A stretch of 64,000 nt of DNA from Mesorhizobium amorphae (GTDB lineage Bacteria; Pseudomonadota; Alphaproteobacteria; Rhizobiales; Rhizobiaceae), in the NCBI RefSeq assembly GCF_014843845.1, contig NZ_JHQS01000006.1, forward strand, positions 1-64,000, in the 5' to 3' direction. The notes under the pieces were generated by a model. That model was not told the origin of the DNA, made no database searches, and saw nothing but the letters and a program-made list of their open reading frames with translations. This document shows positions 30,453 through 40,782 of the stretch, piece by piece (within the stretch, counting starts at the first letter, position 1; each line of letters starts with the position of its first letter). A program made the position numbers and the translations under genes.

Positions 30453-30533
30453 GCCGGCGCAACGACCGGACCTCTATTAAGCATCGCGATTAAGGTTACG
30501 TCTTCACAATCGTAGCATTCCGGCCCGTTTCTG

Positions 30534-30562
30534 TTGACAAATCGCGGGCTTGCGCCTAATCG
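30534..30562 (+). promoter_or_regulatory. Promoter candidate for the DEAD-box helicase gene
   Basis: TTGACA (30534-30539) and TAATCG (30557-30562) are separated by 17 bases, a good sigma-70 match, about 80 bases before the helicase start. This implies a leader of roughly 75 bases. Inference from pattern only. Confidence 0.45.
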
Positions 30563-30643
30563 CATTACCGATCTTGCAGGCGCGCAGCGCTTGCCGCGAC
30601 GGTTGCCGTTGCGCTTCCCCGAACCAGCCAAAGACATCAAGAC

Positions 30644-32224
<1,581 letters not shown>

Positions 32225-32245
32225 TCGTCCAGGTTCGATCTACAA

Positions 32246-32276
32246 ACAAAAACGGCCCCTTGCGGGGCCGTTTTCA
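32246..32276 (+). terminator. Rho-independent terminator after helicase gene
   Basis: ACGGCCCC-TTGC-GGGGCCGT with flanking A-run and TTTT, 25-50 bases after the helicase stop. The hairpin is nearly symmetrical with A/T on both sides, so it can also serve the convergent OmpA gene. Confidence 0.9.
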
Positions 32277-32293
32277 CGTACAGCGTTTATGAC

Positions 32294-32944
32294 TCAGGTG
32301 AGCGGCGAGAGCTGGATCTCGACGCGCCGGTTCTGGGCGCGGCCGGCCGATGTGGCGTTGGACGCGATCGGGCGGGTCTTGCCGAAGCCGGTGACGGCGA
32401 AGCGGCGCGAATCGACGCCCTGGCCGGACAGATAGTTGGCGACCGCCAGCGCGCGGCGCTGCGACAGATCGAAATTGTGTTCGTCGCCGCCGGTCGAATC
32501 GGTGTGGCCGAACACGTCGACCGTGGTCTGGCGGAACTTGTTCAGAACCAGCGCCACCGAATTCAGCACCTGATAGAAGCCCGGCTTCACCGCGTCCTGG
32601 TCGACGTTGAAGGTGATGTCGGACGGCATGTTGAGGATGATCTGGTCGCCGGTGCGCGTGACGCTGACGCCGGTGCCCTGGAGCTGGCGGCGCAGCTCCG
32701 CTTCGTTCTGGTCCATGGTGGCGCCGATGGCGCCGCCGGCAAGCGCACCGATGCCGGCGCCGATCAGCGCATTGCGGCGGTCATTGCCGCCGGCGAGCAG
32801 GCCGATGCCCGCACCGGCCAGCGCGCCAAGGCCGGCGCCGGCCGCCGTGTTGGAGACCTTCTGCTCCCCGGTGTACGGATCGGTTGTGGTGCAAGCGCTC
32901 ACGAGCACAGCCGTCGCCACGACGACGAGCACAGTCTTTTTCAT
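32294..32944 (-). CDS. OmpA-family lipoprotein (YiaD-like)
   Basis: 216 residues from the ATG at 32944. The lipobox VLVSAC (Cys near residue 18) signals a lipoprotein, followed by a glycine-rich hydrophobic region (AGAGIGLLAG, IGAGIGALAGG) and an OmpA C-terminal domain with FGHTDSTGG and QRRALAVANYL, which binds peptidoglycan. It probably links outer membrane and cell wall. Confidence 0.9.
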   Translation of the reverse strand: MKKTVLVVVATAVLVSACTTTDPYTGEQKVSNTAAGAGLGALAGAGIGLLAGGNDRRNALIGAGIGALAGGAIGATMDQNEAELRRQLQGTGVSVTRTGDQIILNMPSDITFNVDQDAVKPGFYQVLNSVALVLNKFRQTTVDVFGHTDSTGGDEHNFDLSQRRALAVANYLSGQGVDSRRFAVTGFGKTRPIASNATSAGRAQNRRVEIQLSPLT

Positions 32945-33106
32945 AGGATCGTCCCTCTTCAAACCGCAGCCATTGCAGCCGCGCATACAAACCCTTCGCC
33001 CGGACTTGTAACATGAAATACGGCGAAAAAGCGGAACGGGGAAAGCGCCGGCCAAGGCTTTTCCAGACGCAATCGCGGGCCGCTGCGCCAGGCTCTGCGA
33101 GACCGG

Positions 33107-33475
33107 CTACCAGAGGTTCCTGCCGTCGATGACGACCACCTCGACCTTGTCGAGATCGAAATCGTCGAACAGGCGCGAATTCACACTGATCTTCGGATTG
33201 TCGAAATCCGGCTCGCCGCTCGACCAGTCCGGCGTTTCGGTGAAGGTGCCGCAACCGCATGTGGCGCAAAATCCGTGCTTTATGGTTTTTGACCCCCAGC
33301 GGTAGAAAGAGACGTTTTCAGGCGGGCTGGTGAGCTTGAATTGCGAGGGAACGTAGTAGGCCCAGAGCGAGCCGCGCTTCGAGCAGAAGGAGCATGTGCA
33401 TTGCGTCACGGTCTCGGGCGCTTGCGAAACCTCGAATGTCGTCGCCTTGCAGTGGCAGCTTCCCTTGATGGTCAT
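33107..33475 (-). CDS. GFA-family protein (glutathione-dependent formaldehyde-activating enzyme-like)
   Basis: 122 residues from the ATG at 33475 after a GGAACTC site. Zinc-binding cysteine pairs CHCK, CTCSFCSKRG and CATCGCG are in the GFA/CENP-V layout. GFA proteins condense formaldehyde with glutathione or have other uncharacterised roles. A second GFA gene is 850 bases away on the same strand. Confidence 0.82.
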   Translation of the reverse strand: MTIKGSCHCKATTFEVSQAPETVTQCTCSFCSKRGSLWAYYVPSQFKLTSPPENVSFYRWGSKTIKHGFCATCGCGTFTETPDWSSGEPDFDNPKISVNSRLFDDFDLDKVEVVVIDGRNLW

Positions 33476-33631
33476 GAACGAGTTCCTCTCCGTTGCCCAC
33501 CGCCCCCGCGGCAAAAGGCAACATAAAGAAGCGTTCCTGACAACCGCCTGTCGGCAGGCTTGCATGCCTGCCGCACCCAAGCCGAACCCTCAAAGCCACA
33601 CCCTCGCGCCGCTCCCGTGGCGGCAATTGCC

Positions 33632-34009
33632 TCAATATGAGCGTGGCGGCACGAACAGGCAGATCGTCTTGCCGGCGTCGAGACCAGCCTGGTGCGCACA
33701 CCAGTGGAAATCGCCGTCAGGGCTGTCCTTGACGCGCTTGTCGCTCATTGGAACAACCTCACCCGTGCCAGCGATTACATAACCCTCGGGCCTTTCCAAC
33801 ACTTCGCCCGTATGCGTGGTGCGGCAATCGTAGTTGGCACAGCAGGCGAACGGATAGCTCCAACCTTGCGGCAGCGTCGCGGTGGGCTTGGCATCGTGCG
33901 CGAAAGCAGGCGCCGTCAGCAATGCGATCGCACCGGTTGCGAACAGGGAACACAGAAGTCGGCCAGCCGGTTGAACGGCGCCGGCCGATCGAATTGTGGC
34001 AGCAGACAT
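33632..34009 (-). CDS. Secreted cysteine-containing protein, unknown function
   Basis: 125 residues with a signal peptide (about 1-37, SLFATGAIALLTAPAFAHD) and a short mature part with conserved Cys (CCANYDC, HWCAHQ, CLF). Mature sequence GWSYPFACC...DCR looks like a conserved rhizobial family I have seen in hypothetical proteins. It is periplasmic by prediction. Function not known. Confidence 0.65.
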   Translation of the reverse strand: MSAATIRSAGAVQPAGRLLCSLFATGAIALLTAPAFAHDAKPTATLPQGWSYPFACCANYDCRTTHTGEVLERPEGYVIAGTGEVVPMSDKRVKDSPDGDFHWCAHQAGLDAGKTICLFVPPRSY

Positions 34010-34317
34010 GGAAATGTTCCTTTCAAACGAGCCCCAAGCGTTTCGCTTGCCCGTTCCCAGAACGTGTCTTCCCAGTGGCCGGATCGTCAGGTCGCAGATA
34101 TGCCGCGTCCGGCCATAAATGCTTTTGGTCCCTCAGCCCGAATGCTGGGCTGATTCCTTGGTCGGCGCAAGGCGCACAGTGCCGCAGTCCCGCGCCGACA
34201 TCTGCCTTCCGAAATGGTGCGCCGGCTTGGTTAACGAGCAGTTAACGCAGCCTGCGACCAGGGATTGCGCTCGACGAAATACGCAGCCGCCGGTTCCACC
34301 TACCCGCCGGCGGAAGC
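34010..34317. other. Non-coding gap between secreted protein and GFA genes
   Basis: 308 bases with no convincing gene. It holds a short hairpin TCAGCCC-GAATGCT-GGGCTGA (34136-34156) and two GTTAAC sites, but no clear promoter or repeat. Confidence 0.4.
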
Positions 34318-34719
34318 TCAGTTCACATGCTCCTTATACTGTGGCAGGTCGTCGGTGACTGTGAACCATTTCGCCTTGGAATCGACGAAGATGTGGGCCG
34401 TCGGGCGGATGCTCGGATCGTCCACCAGAGTTCCCATGGCGACATGGACGTACGCGCCTTCGCGCACCACCGAATAGAGCAGCGAGCCGCACTGCCGGCA
34501 ATGTGCATCGTGGCCGCTCTCCTCGCCGAAGATCAGCAGCCTGTCACCGCCTGCAGTCAGGCGGAACTTCTCGCGCTCGATGCCGGCGAAAGGCTTGAAC
34601 GCCGAGCCTGTGGTGCGCCGGCAGTTCGAGCAATGGCAGTTCGCGGCATAGACGAACTCGTCCGCCACCTCGTAGTGGACAGCCCCGCAAAAGCACTTTC
34701 CGGCAAGCTTGCGAGTCAC
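34318..34719 (-). CDS. GFA-family protein
   Basis: 133 residues. The start is a GTG at 34719 preceded by AAGGAGGAG. Cys motifs CFCGAVHY, CHCSNCRRTTG and CRQCGSLLY are the zinc-binding layout of the GFA family. It is distinct from the GFA gene at 33107 and lies 26 bases from the large palindrome next to prfB. Substrate unknown. Confidence 0.82.
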   Translation of the reverse strand: MTRKLAGKCFCGAVHYEVADEFVYAANCHCSNCRRTTGSAFKPFAGIEREKFRLTAGGDRLLIFGEESGHDAHCRQCGSLLYSVVREGAYVHVAMGTLVDDPSIRPTAHIFVDSKAKWFTVTDDLPQYKEHVN

Positions 34720-34744
34720 CGGCTCCTCCTTCGCCCCACGCTTG

Positions 34745-34886
34745 GGATATGTTCAGATTCAGGTCAGGCCGAGCCGAGAGTGGTGGTTTCCGAGAACCGG
34801 AGCGGAGCGTACTTAAAGTACGTGAGCACCGGAAGCGCAGGAAACCACCGTTCGCAGGCCGGCCTCACCTGAATATGGACATATCC
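34745..34886. repeat. 142-bp imperfect palindrome at the prfB 3' end
   Basis: Outer arms GGATATGT...ATTCAGGT and ACCTGAATAT...ACATATCC pair, with an inner GTGGTTTCC/GGAAACCAC and a central GTACTTAAAGTAC core. The element ends exactly at the first base of the prfB stop codon. It looks like a rhizobial intergenic palindromic element and would make a long hairpin in the prfB mRNA. Confidence 0.85.
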
Positions 34887-36017
34887 TAGTCGAGGTCCGC
34901 CACCGCTTCGCCTGCCCCGCCCTCGATGCGCTGCGACAGCGAGGCCTCCATGAAATCGTCGAGGTCGCCGTCGAGCACGCTCGACGGGCTGGTGCTCTCG
35001 ACACCGGTGCGCAGATCCTTCACCAGCTGGTAGGGCTGCAGCACATAGGAGCGGATCTGATGGCCCCAGCCGATGTCGCTCTTCGACGCTTCGGTGGCAT
35101 TGGCCACCGCTTCGCGCTTCTTGAGTTCTTCCTCGTAGAGGCGCGAGCGCAGCATCTCCCAGGCCTTGGCCTTGTTCTTGTGCTGCGAGCGCTCGGCCTG
35201 GCAGGCAACCGCGATGCCGGTAGCGATATGGGTGATGCGGACCGCGGAATCGGTGGTGTTGACGTGCTGGCCACCCGAGCCGGACGAGCGATAGGTGTCG
35301 ATGCGGACATCGGATTCGGAAACATCGATCTCGATCGTGTCGTCGATGACCGGATAGACCCAGACGCTGGCGAAGGAGGTGTGGCGGCGCGCATTGCTGT
35401 CATAAGGCGAAATGCGCACCAGGCGGTGGACGCCGGATTCCGTCTTCATCCAGCCATAGGCGTTGTGGCCTTTGATCAGCAGCGTGGCGGACTTGATGCC
35501 GGCCTCTTCGCCGTCGTGCACTTCCAGCACTTCGACCTTGAAGCGGCGCCGTTCCGCCCAGCGTGTGTACATGCGCAAAAGCATCGAGGCCCAGTCCTGG
35601 CTCTCGGTGCCGCCGGCGCCGGCATGGATTTCGAGATAGGTGTCGTTGGCGTCCGCCTCGCCCGACAGCAGCGTCTCGACCTGGCGGGCCTTCGCCTCGC
35701 CTTGCATCGAGCGCAATGACGCTTCGGCCTCGGCGATGACGCCCTCGTCGCCCTCTTCCTCACCAAGCTCGATCAGCCCGATATTGTCTTCCAGCGCCTG
35801 GGTCAGGCCCTTGACCGCAGCGATGCCCTCCTCGAGGCCCTGGCGTTCCCGCATCAGCTTCTGCGCTTCCAGCGGCTCGTTCCAGAGGCTGGAATCCTCT
35901 GCCCGCACATTCAGGTACTCAAGCCGCTTTATGGCCTGGTCCCAGTCAAAGATGCCTCCTCAGCAGGGTTATCGCCTGCCTGATCTCGTCGACAATATTC
36001 TGCGTTTCCGCGCGCAT
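34886..36017 (-). CDS. prfB: Peptide chain release factor 2, with programmed +1 frameshift
   Basis: RF2 ends translation at UGA and UAA. The ATG at 36017 opens 23 codons to a TGA at 35946-35948; a +1 shift at CTT-TGA-C joins the main frame to the stop at 34886, giving about 376 residues. The slippery CTT-TGA-C is preceded by AGGAGG with three bases between, as in E. coli prfB. Skipping base 35948 restores the frame. The main frame holds GSGGQHVN (GGQ) and [13 protein letters not shown] (SPY, not SPF). Coordinates: 36017-35949 then 35947-34886. Confidence 0.93.
35944..35962 (-). promoter_or_regulatory. prfB +1 recoding site
   Basis: On the minus strand AGGAGGCATCTTTGAC (35960-35945) contains an SD-like AGGAGG, a three-base spacer, the slippery CTT and the in-frame TGA with a following C. 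This matches known prfB autoregulatory sites, where low RF2 slows termination and favours the shift. Confidence 0.92.
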
Positions 36018-36112
36018 GCTGGCTGTTCGATCCTGTTGCTGAAAATGGCGCTTGGTCGGCGCGACACATAGGGACGGCACCGCCGCCTGTAAAGCGAAAT
36101 GGGCCGGCTAAA

Positions 36113-36156
36113 CATGATCCCGAAAAGTGGAAACCCGGTTTTCGGATAAGATCATG
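36113..36156. repeat. CATGATC...GATCATG rhizobial palindrome
   Basis: CATGATCCCGAAAA and TTTTCGGATAAGATCATG flank GTGGAAACCCGG, an imperfect 44-base palindrome of a sort common in Rhizobiales intergenic regions. It lies between prfB and mrcA on neither gene's coding strand. Confidence 0.7.
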
Positions 36157-36199
36157 GTCAAGCCAAAGGAGGCCGGCCCCAAGCTCTGCTTGCTGTTCG

Positions 36200-38656
36200 T
36201 CAGTAAAGGCCGCCACCGCCCGACTGGATGGCCTGCGTGGCTTGCGGCGACAGCGCGCCGCCGGCGCCGTTGGAACCGTCGGCACCCATACCGATCACCC
36301 AATAACTGTCGGCCGGACCGGTGCCGGGCTTGAAGGCTTCGATGATGGTGCCCGCCTCGCCTTCGCCTGCCTTCATGCCGGTCTTGCGGTTGATGGCGAT
36401 CAGCTTCATGCCTTCCGGAACCTGGAAGTCGACATTGGGCGTGCCGTCAAGCGCCACGCGCATGAAGTCCTTGAAGATCGGCGCCGCCAGACCGCCACCG
36501 GTCGCGCCTTTGCCAAGGCCGCGTGGCGTGTCGTAGCCCATATAGAGGCCGACAACGAGGTTCGGCGTATAGCCGATGAACCAGGCGTCCTTCTCGTCAT
36601 TCGTCGTGCCGGTCTTGCCGGCGATATGACGGCCGAGTTCTGCGATGGTGGCGCCGGTGCCGCGCTGCACGACGCCTTCCATCATCGAGGTGATCTGATA
36701 GGCGGTCATAGGATCGAGCACCTGCTCGGCATTGTCGACCAGTTCCGGCTCGGGCTGGTTCTTCCATTCGTTGGCGTTGCAGCCTTCGCAACCGCGCTCG
36801 TCCTGTTTGAACACGGTCTTGCCGTAGCGGTCCTGGATGCGGTCGATGAGCGAGGGTTTGATCGACTTGCCGCCATTGGCCATGATCGAATAGGCCGACA
36901 CCATGCGCATCACCGTCGTCTCGCCGGAGCCCAGCGCCATCGGCAGATACGCCGCCAGATGGTCATAGACGCCGAAGCGCTCGGCATATTCCACGACCAG
37001 CTTCATGCCCATGTCGTTGGCAAGCCGCACCGTCATCAGGTTGCGTGATTTTTCGATGCCGGAACGCAAGGTCGCCGGACCGGCCGCGGTGCCGTCATAG
37101 TTCTTCGGCGTCCATGTCGTGTTGCCGCTCTGGATGGTGATCGGACCGTCCATGATCACCGAGGCCGGCGTGTAGCCATTGTCGAGCGCCGCCGAATAGA
37201 CGATCGGCTTGAACGAGGAGCCCGGCTGGCGCATCGCCTGCGTCGCGCGGTTGAATTCCGACTGCGCATAGGAGAAGCCACCGACCATGGCCAGCACGCG
37301 GCCGGTGTGCGGATCCATGGCGACCAGGCCACCTTCCACTTCCGGAACCTGGCGCAGGCTGTAGGCGCTGTCGGAACCTTCGTTCTTCTGCACGTAGATG
37401 ACGTCGCCGGGCTTGAGCACATCGGCCGGCGACTTGGCCTTGACCGTCTTGCCGTCGACCACATGGCGCATGGCAAAGCCCATGTCTTCCTTGCTGACCG
37501 TGCCTTCGACGCGCTCCTTGACGATGTCGCCGGAAACCTGGCGCGCCGGTTGCAGGCCGATGGTGAGGCCGGTCTCGGAACTGTCGAGCACGACGGCCAA
37601 GGACCATTCCGGCACGTCTTCCAGCCCCTTGACGCTGCCGAGCGGCACGCCCCAGTCGCCGGAGACGTCGATATTCTTCACCGGCCCGCGATAGCCGCGC
37701 AGCGTGTCGTATTTCAGCAACCCGTTCTGCATCGCCTTGCGGGCGATGAGCTGGATCTTCGGATCGAGCGTCGTGCGGACGGACAGACCGCCTTCGTAGA
37801 GCGCATTCTCGCCGTAGCGGGAAATGATCTGGCGGCGCACTTCCTCGGTAAAGTATTCGCCGGCGAACAGATAGGTGCCGTTGCGGCGCGGCGTGACACC
37901 GAGCGGCTCGGCCTTGGCCTTGTCGCCCTCTTCGCGCGTCACATAGCCGTTCTCGACCATCTGGTCGATGACCCAGTTGCGGCGCTCGAGCGCACGGTCG
38001 GCATGTTTGAAGGGATGGTAGTTGTTGGGGCCCTTCGGCAGCGAGGCCAGATAGGCCGCTTCCGCCACGGTCAACTCATTCACCGATTTGTCGAAATAGG
38101 TGAGCGCGGCACCGGCGACGCCATAGGCGCCGAAGCCGAAAAAGATCTCGTTGAGATAGAGCTCGAGAATGCGGTCCTTCGAATAGGCCTGCTCGATGCG
38201 GAAGGCCAGGATCATCTCCTTGATCTTGCGCTCATAGGTCTGGTCCGAGGTGAGCAGGAAGTTCTTCGCCACCTGCTGGGTGATCGTCGAGGCACCGACC
38301 TGGCGCCTGCCCGAGCCGGCATTCTGCAAATTGACGATGATCGCGCGGCCAAGGCCGGTCACGTCGATACCTGGATGGTTGTAGAAATTCTTGTCCTCGG
38401 CCGACAGGAAGGCCGCCTTGACGCGATCCGGAACCGCCTGGATCGGCAGATAGAGGCGCCGTTCGCGTGCATATTCGGCCATCAGCGATCCGTCGGACGC
38501 ATGGATGCGCGTCGTCACCGGCGGCTCGTATTTGGCCAGCACTTCGTAGTCGGGCAGGTCCTTCGACAGATGGCCGATATAGATCGCCACGCCCGCGGCC
38601 ACCAGAAGGGCCAGCGTCGTGCCGATGCCAAAGAAATAGCCGATGAGACGAATCAT
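36200..38656 (-). CDS. mrcA: Penicillin-binding protein 1A (bifunctional)
   Basis: 818 residues: an N-terminal membrane anchor (about 5-30), glycosyltransferase-51 domain with EDKNFYNHPG (Glu near 87) and a transpeptidase domain with SSFK (Ser near 480), SRN (about 537) and KTGT. It polymerises and cross-links peptidoglycan in the periplasm. It follows an N-acetylmuramoyl-L-alanine amidase gene on the same strand, 214 bases apart, so the two cell-wall enzymes are in one neighbourhood. Confidence 0.96.
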   Translation of the reverse strand: MIRLIGYFFGIGTTLALLVAAGVAIYIGHLSKDLPDYEVLAKYEPPVTTRIHASDGSLMAEYARERRLYLPIQAVPDRVKAAFLSAEDKNFYNHPGIDVTGLGRAIIVNLQNAGSGRRQVGASTITQQVAKNFLLTSDQTYERKIKEMILAFRIEQAYSKDRILELYLNEIFFGFGAYGVAGAALTYFDKSVNELTVAEAAYLASLPKGPNNYHPFKHADRALERRNWVIDQMVENGYVTREEGDKAKAEPLGVTPRRNGTYLFAGEYFTEEVRRQIISRYGENALYEGGLSVRTTLDPKIQLIARKAMQNGLLKYDTLRGYRGPVKNIDVSGDWGVPLGSVKGLEDVPEWSLAVVLDSSETGLTIGLQPARQVSGDIVKERVEGTVSKEDMGFAMRHVVDGKTVKAKSPADVLKPGDVIYVQKNEGSDSAYSLRQVPEVEGGLVAMDPHTGRVLAMVGGFSYAQSEFNRATQAMRQPGSSFKPIVYSAALDNGYTPASVIMDGPITIQSGNTTWTPKNYDGTAAGPATLRSGIEKSRNLMTVRLANDMGMKLVVEYAERFGVYDHLAAYLPMALGSGETTVMRMVSAYSIMANGGKSIKPSLIDRIQDRYGKTVFKQDERGCEGCNANEWKNQPEPELVDNAEQVLDPMTAYQITSMMEGVVQRGTGATIAELGRHIAGKTGTTNDEKDAWFIGYTPNLVVGLYMGYDTPRGLGKGATGGGLAAPIFKDFMRVALDGTPNVDFQVPEGMKLIAINRKTGMKAGEGEAGTIIEAFKPGTGPADSYWVIGMGADGSNGAGGALSPQATQAIQSGGGGLY

Positions 38657-38870
38657 GCCCGCTCCAGTCCGTGGTCCGGGAATTTCCTAAACGAAGCCGC
38701 CTTCCGCGCAAGCTTCCGGGACGGTCCCAATCCGCAATGGAAAACCCATGTCGCCATCATGTGGACAAAATACGGCAACGCTGGGACTTCGGCTTCCCGT
38801 GCGGGAAATAATAGCGCCGGGTGTTGTCGTCGCGCAACGCTGCCTCTGGTTGCAGGCGGCAGCGGTCATT

Positions 38871-40130
38871 TCAGCCTCCGGCTCCCGTCCCCATCTTGGC
38901 CGAGGCGAACAGCGCGACGGCGTTGGTAATGCTCTGCGCCGCCTTGCTGCGCCAATCGGCATCCAGCAATTGCGCCTCGTCCTTGGCGTTCGACAGATAG
39001 CCGAGCTCGACCAGCACCGAAGGCACGTCGGGCGCCTTCAGTACCTTGAAGCCGGCTGAACGCTGCGGATTGTTGATGAGGCCGACGCTGGTCGAGAGCT
39101 GACCGACCAGCGTGTGGGCAAAGCTCATCGAGAAGTTGTGCGTCTCGCGACGGATCAGGTCGATCAGGATGTCGGTGACTTCCTTGTTGTCGTCCTTGAT
39201 CTCCATGCCGGCGAACTGGTCGGAGAGGTTTTCACGATCGGCCAGCGCCTGCGCCTCGGGATCGGACGCCTTGTCGGAGACTGTATAGACGGTGGCACCC
39301 CGAATGCCCTTGACGCTGATCGTATCGGCATGGATCGAGATCAGCAGGTCGGCCTCATGCTGGCGGGCGATGCGCACCCGGTCGTCCAGCCGCAGGAACT
39401 CGTCCTTGTCGCGCGTCATGAACACGTCGTAGCTGCCGACCGCGGCGAGCCTTTCGCGCAATTCGGTGGCGAAGGCGAGCGTGACGTTCTTCTCGATGGT
39501 GCCGTGGAGCCCCTCGGCGCCGCCGTCGATGCCGCCATGGCCGGGATCGATGACGACCGTGAAGCGGTGGCCCGGATTGGAGATCGGCCCGGTGCCGACC
39601 CTGGAACCCTTGTCGGTCGAAACCGTCGAACCGGTGGTCAGCGCCTGGTTGGCTAAAGCGGCGTCGAACTCCCGCGCCGAGGCCGCCGACATGTCGATGG
39701 CGATTCGGTAGCCCTTGCCGTCATCGTTCTTGAGCACGTCGAGCTTGTCGACCGAAAACGGCCCCTTGCCGGTGAGGATCAGCCGCGATCCCTGGCCGAG
39801 ATCGCCGTAACGCACGGCCTTGACCAGGCCGCGGGCCTTCACGTCCCTGGCATTGATGGCGAACCTGGTGCGCGGCAAATCGACGACCAGGCGATTGGGG
39901 CCGCGCAGCAGGAACCATTTGATGTCGGGCTCGCGATCGAAATTCATGACGATGCGCATCTTGGTGGCATCGCCGGCCATCTTGTAGCCGGTGGCGCCGA
40001 GCGGCGCCTCAGTGGCGTGGGAAACGGCGGAGAAAGCGAGGAAAGCCGCCATCAGCAAAAGGGCGCAGACGGCATGCAGCAAAGGCCCCGCAGCGCCGTG
40101 ACCCTTGTTTGCCGTGCCTGCCAGTCCCAT
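38871..40130 (-). CDS. amiC: N-acetylmuramoyl-L-alanine amidase (AmiC-like)
   Basis: 419 residues with a signal peptide (about 1-39), an AMIN domain (about 45-140) that targets peptidoglycan, and a zinc amidase-3 domain with VIDPGHGGIDGG, SIHADT and VELGYLSN. It splits the stem peptide from MurNAc during cell division. The name amiC is used by family; the AMIN domain supports it. It is upstream of mrcA on the same strand. Confidence 0.9.
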   Translation of the reverse strand: MGLAGTANKGHGAAGPLLHAVCALLLMAAFLAFSAVSHATEAPLGATGYKMAGDATKMRIVMNFDREPDIKWFLLRGPNRLVVDLPRTRFAINARDVKARGLVKAVRYGDLGQGSRLILTGKGPFSVDKLDVLKNDDGKGYRIAIDMSAASAREFDAALANQALTTGSTVSTDKGSRVGTGPISNPGHRFTVVIDPGHGGIDGGAEGLHGTIEKNVTLAFATELRERLAAVGSYDVFMTRDKDEFLRLDDRVRIARQHEADLLISIHADTISVKGIRGATVYTVSDKASDPEAQALADRENLSDQFAGMEIKDDNKEVTDILIDLIRRETHNFSMSFAHTLVGQLSTSVGLINNPQRSAGFKVLKAPDVPSVLVELGYLSNAKDEAQLLDADWRSKAAQSITNAVALFASAKMGTGAGG

Positions 40131-40782
40131 TTCTTTCCAGTCGCTCCCGGTTTTGGCGCCAGGCGCCGGGGTCGTTTCGTCGAAGTGCCGGTTAGGCCGC
40201 GGACTCGATTAACGATTGGTATCCAGAGAAGGTTAACCAAGCCTTTTTGGACAAGGAATTGGAGCCTGTGCTTCCCCAACGGAACCGCTTTTTGCCGGCA
40301 TCCTAAATCGGGGTTGCCTTCCATGCCGCCAAATCATAAAAGCGATGGTGGATCACTGCAATCCTGGAACCGCTTCCTCCGCAGCTTCCTGCTACAGGTC
40401 AGATGAAAAGCGGCTCCTTTCGCTTCCAGCGAAAAGGCTTCAGGTGATCGCGATGAATTTCGCAGGTGCGCGCCCGTGGCGGGGGAAACGCCTGCGTGAG
40501 GAAAACGGCCGGGTTTGTCCCGCGCCGGCTCTGTATGAGCAAACAAGCTGGTCCGGTCTTTCCGGGCTTTGGTTCAAAAGGTTCTGCTGGTGACGATGGC
40601 TTCAAGCGCAATCATGGAAAGGTCCGCATCAAACCGCGCCATTATGGCTGCGGGCGGCACCGCCATGGCGCTCAAGCGGCCGCCGGCGGACGTTCAATTA
40701 TCCGGCACCCACACTCCAGACACGCAGCAGCAGGCCTTGCCTCGCAAGCTGCGGCTGACGGCTGCCGGGGGGAAACGAAATA
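40131..40782 (+). promoter_or_regulatory. Long leader region upstream of rne
   Basis: The 652 bases between the divergent amidase gene and rne have no convincing gene. A long 5' leader is expected for rne because RNase E controls its own mRNA, and this stretch is the only place for one. No single promoter is clear. Confidence 0.45.

Noticed and set aside
35908..36017. prfB as a truncated gene starting at the GTG at 35908
   Set aside because: The upstream frame, SD-like box and CTT-TGA-C site fit programmed frameshifting much better.
37307..38929. 540-residue frame antisense to mrcA
   Set aside because: It is opposite the well-supported penicillin-binding protein gene and has no recognisable motif.
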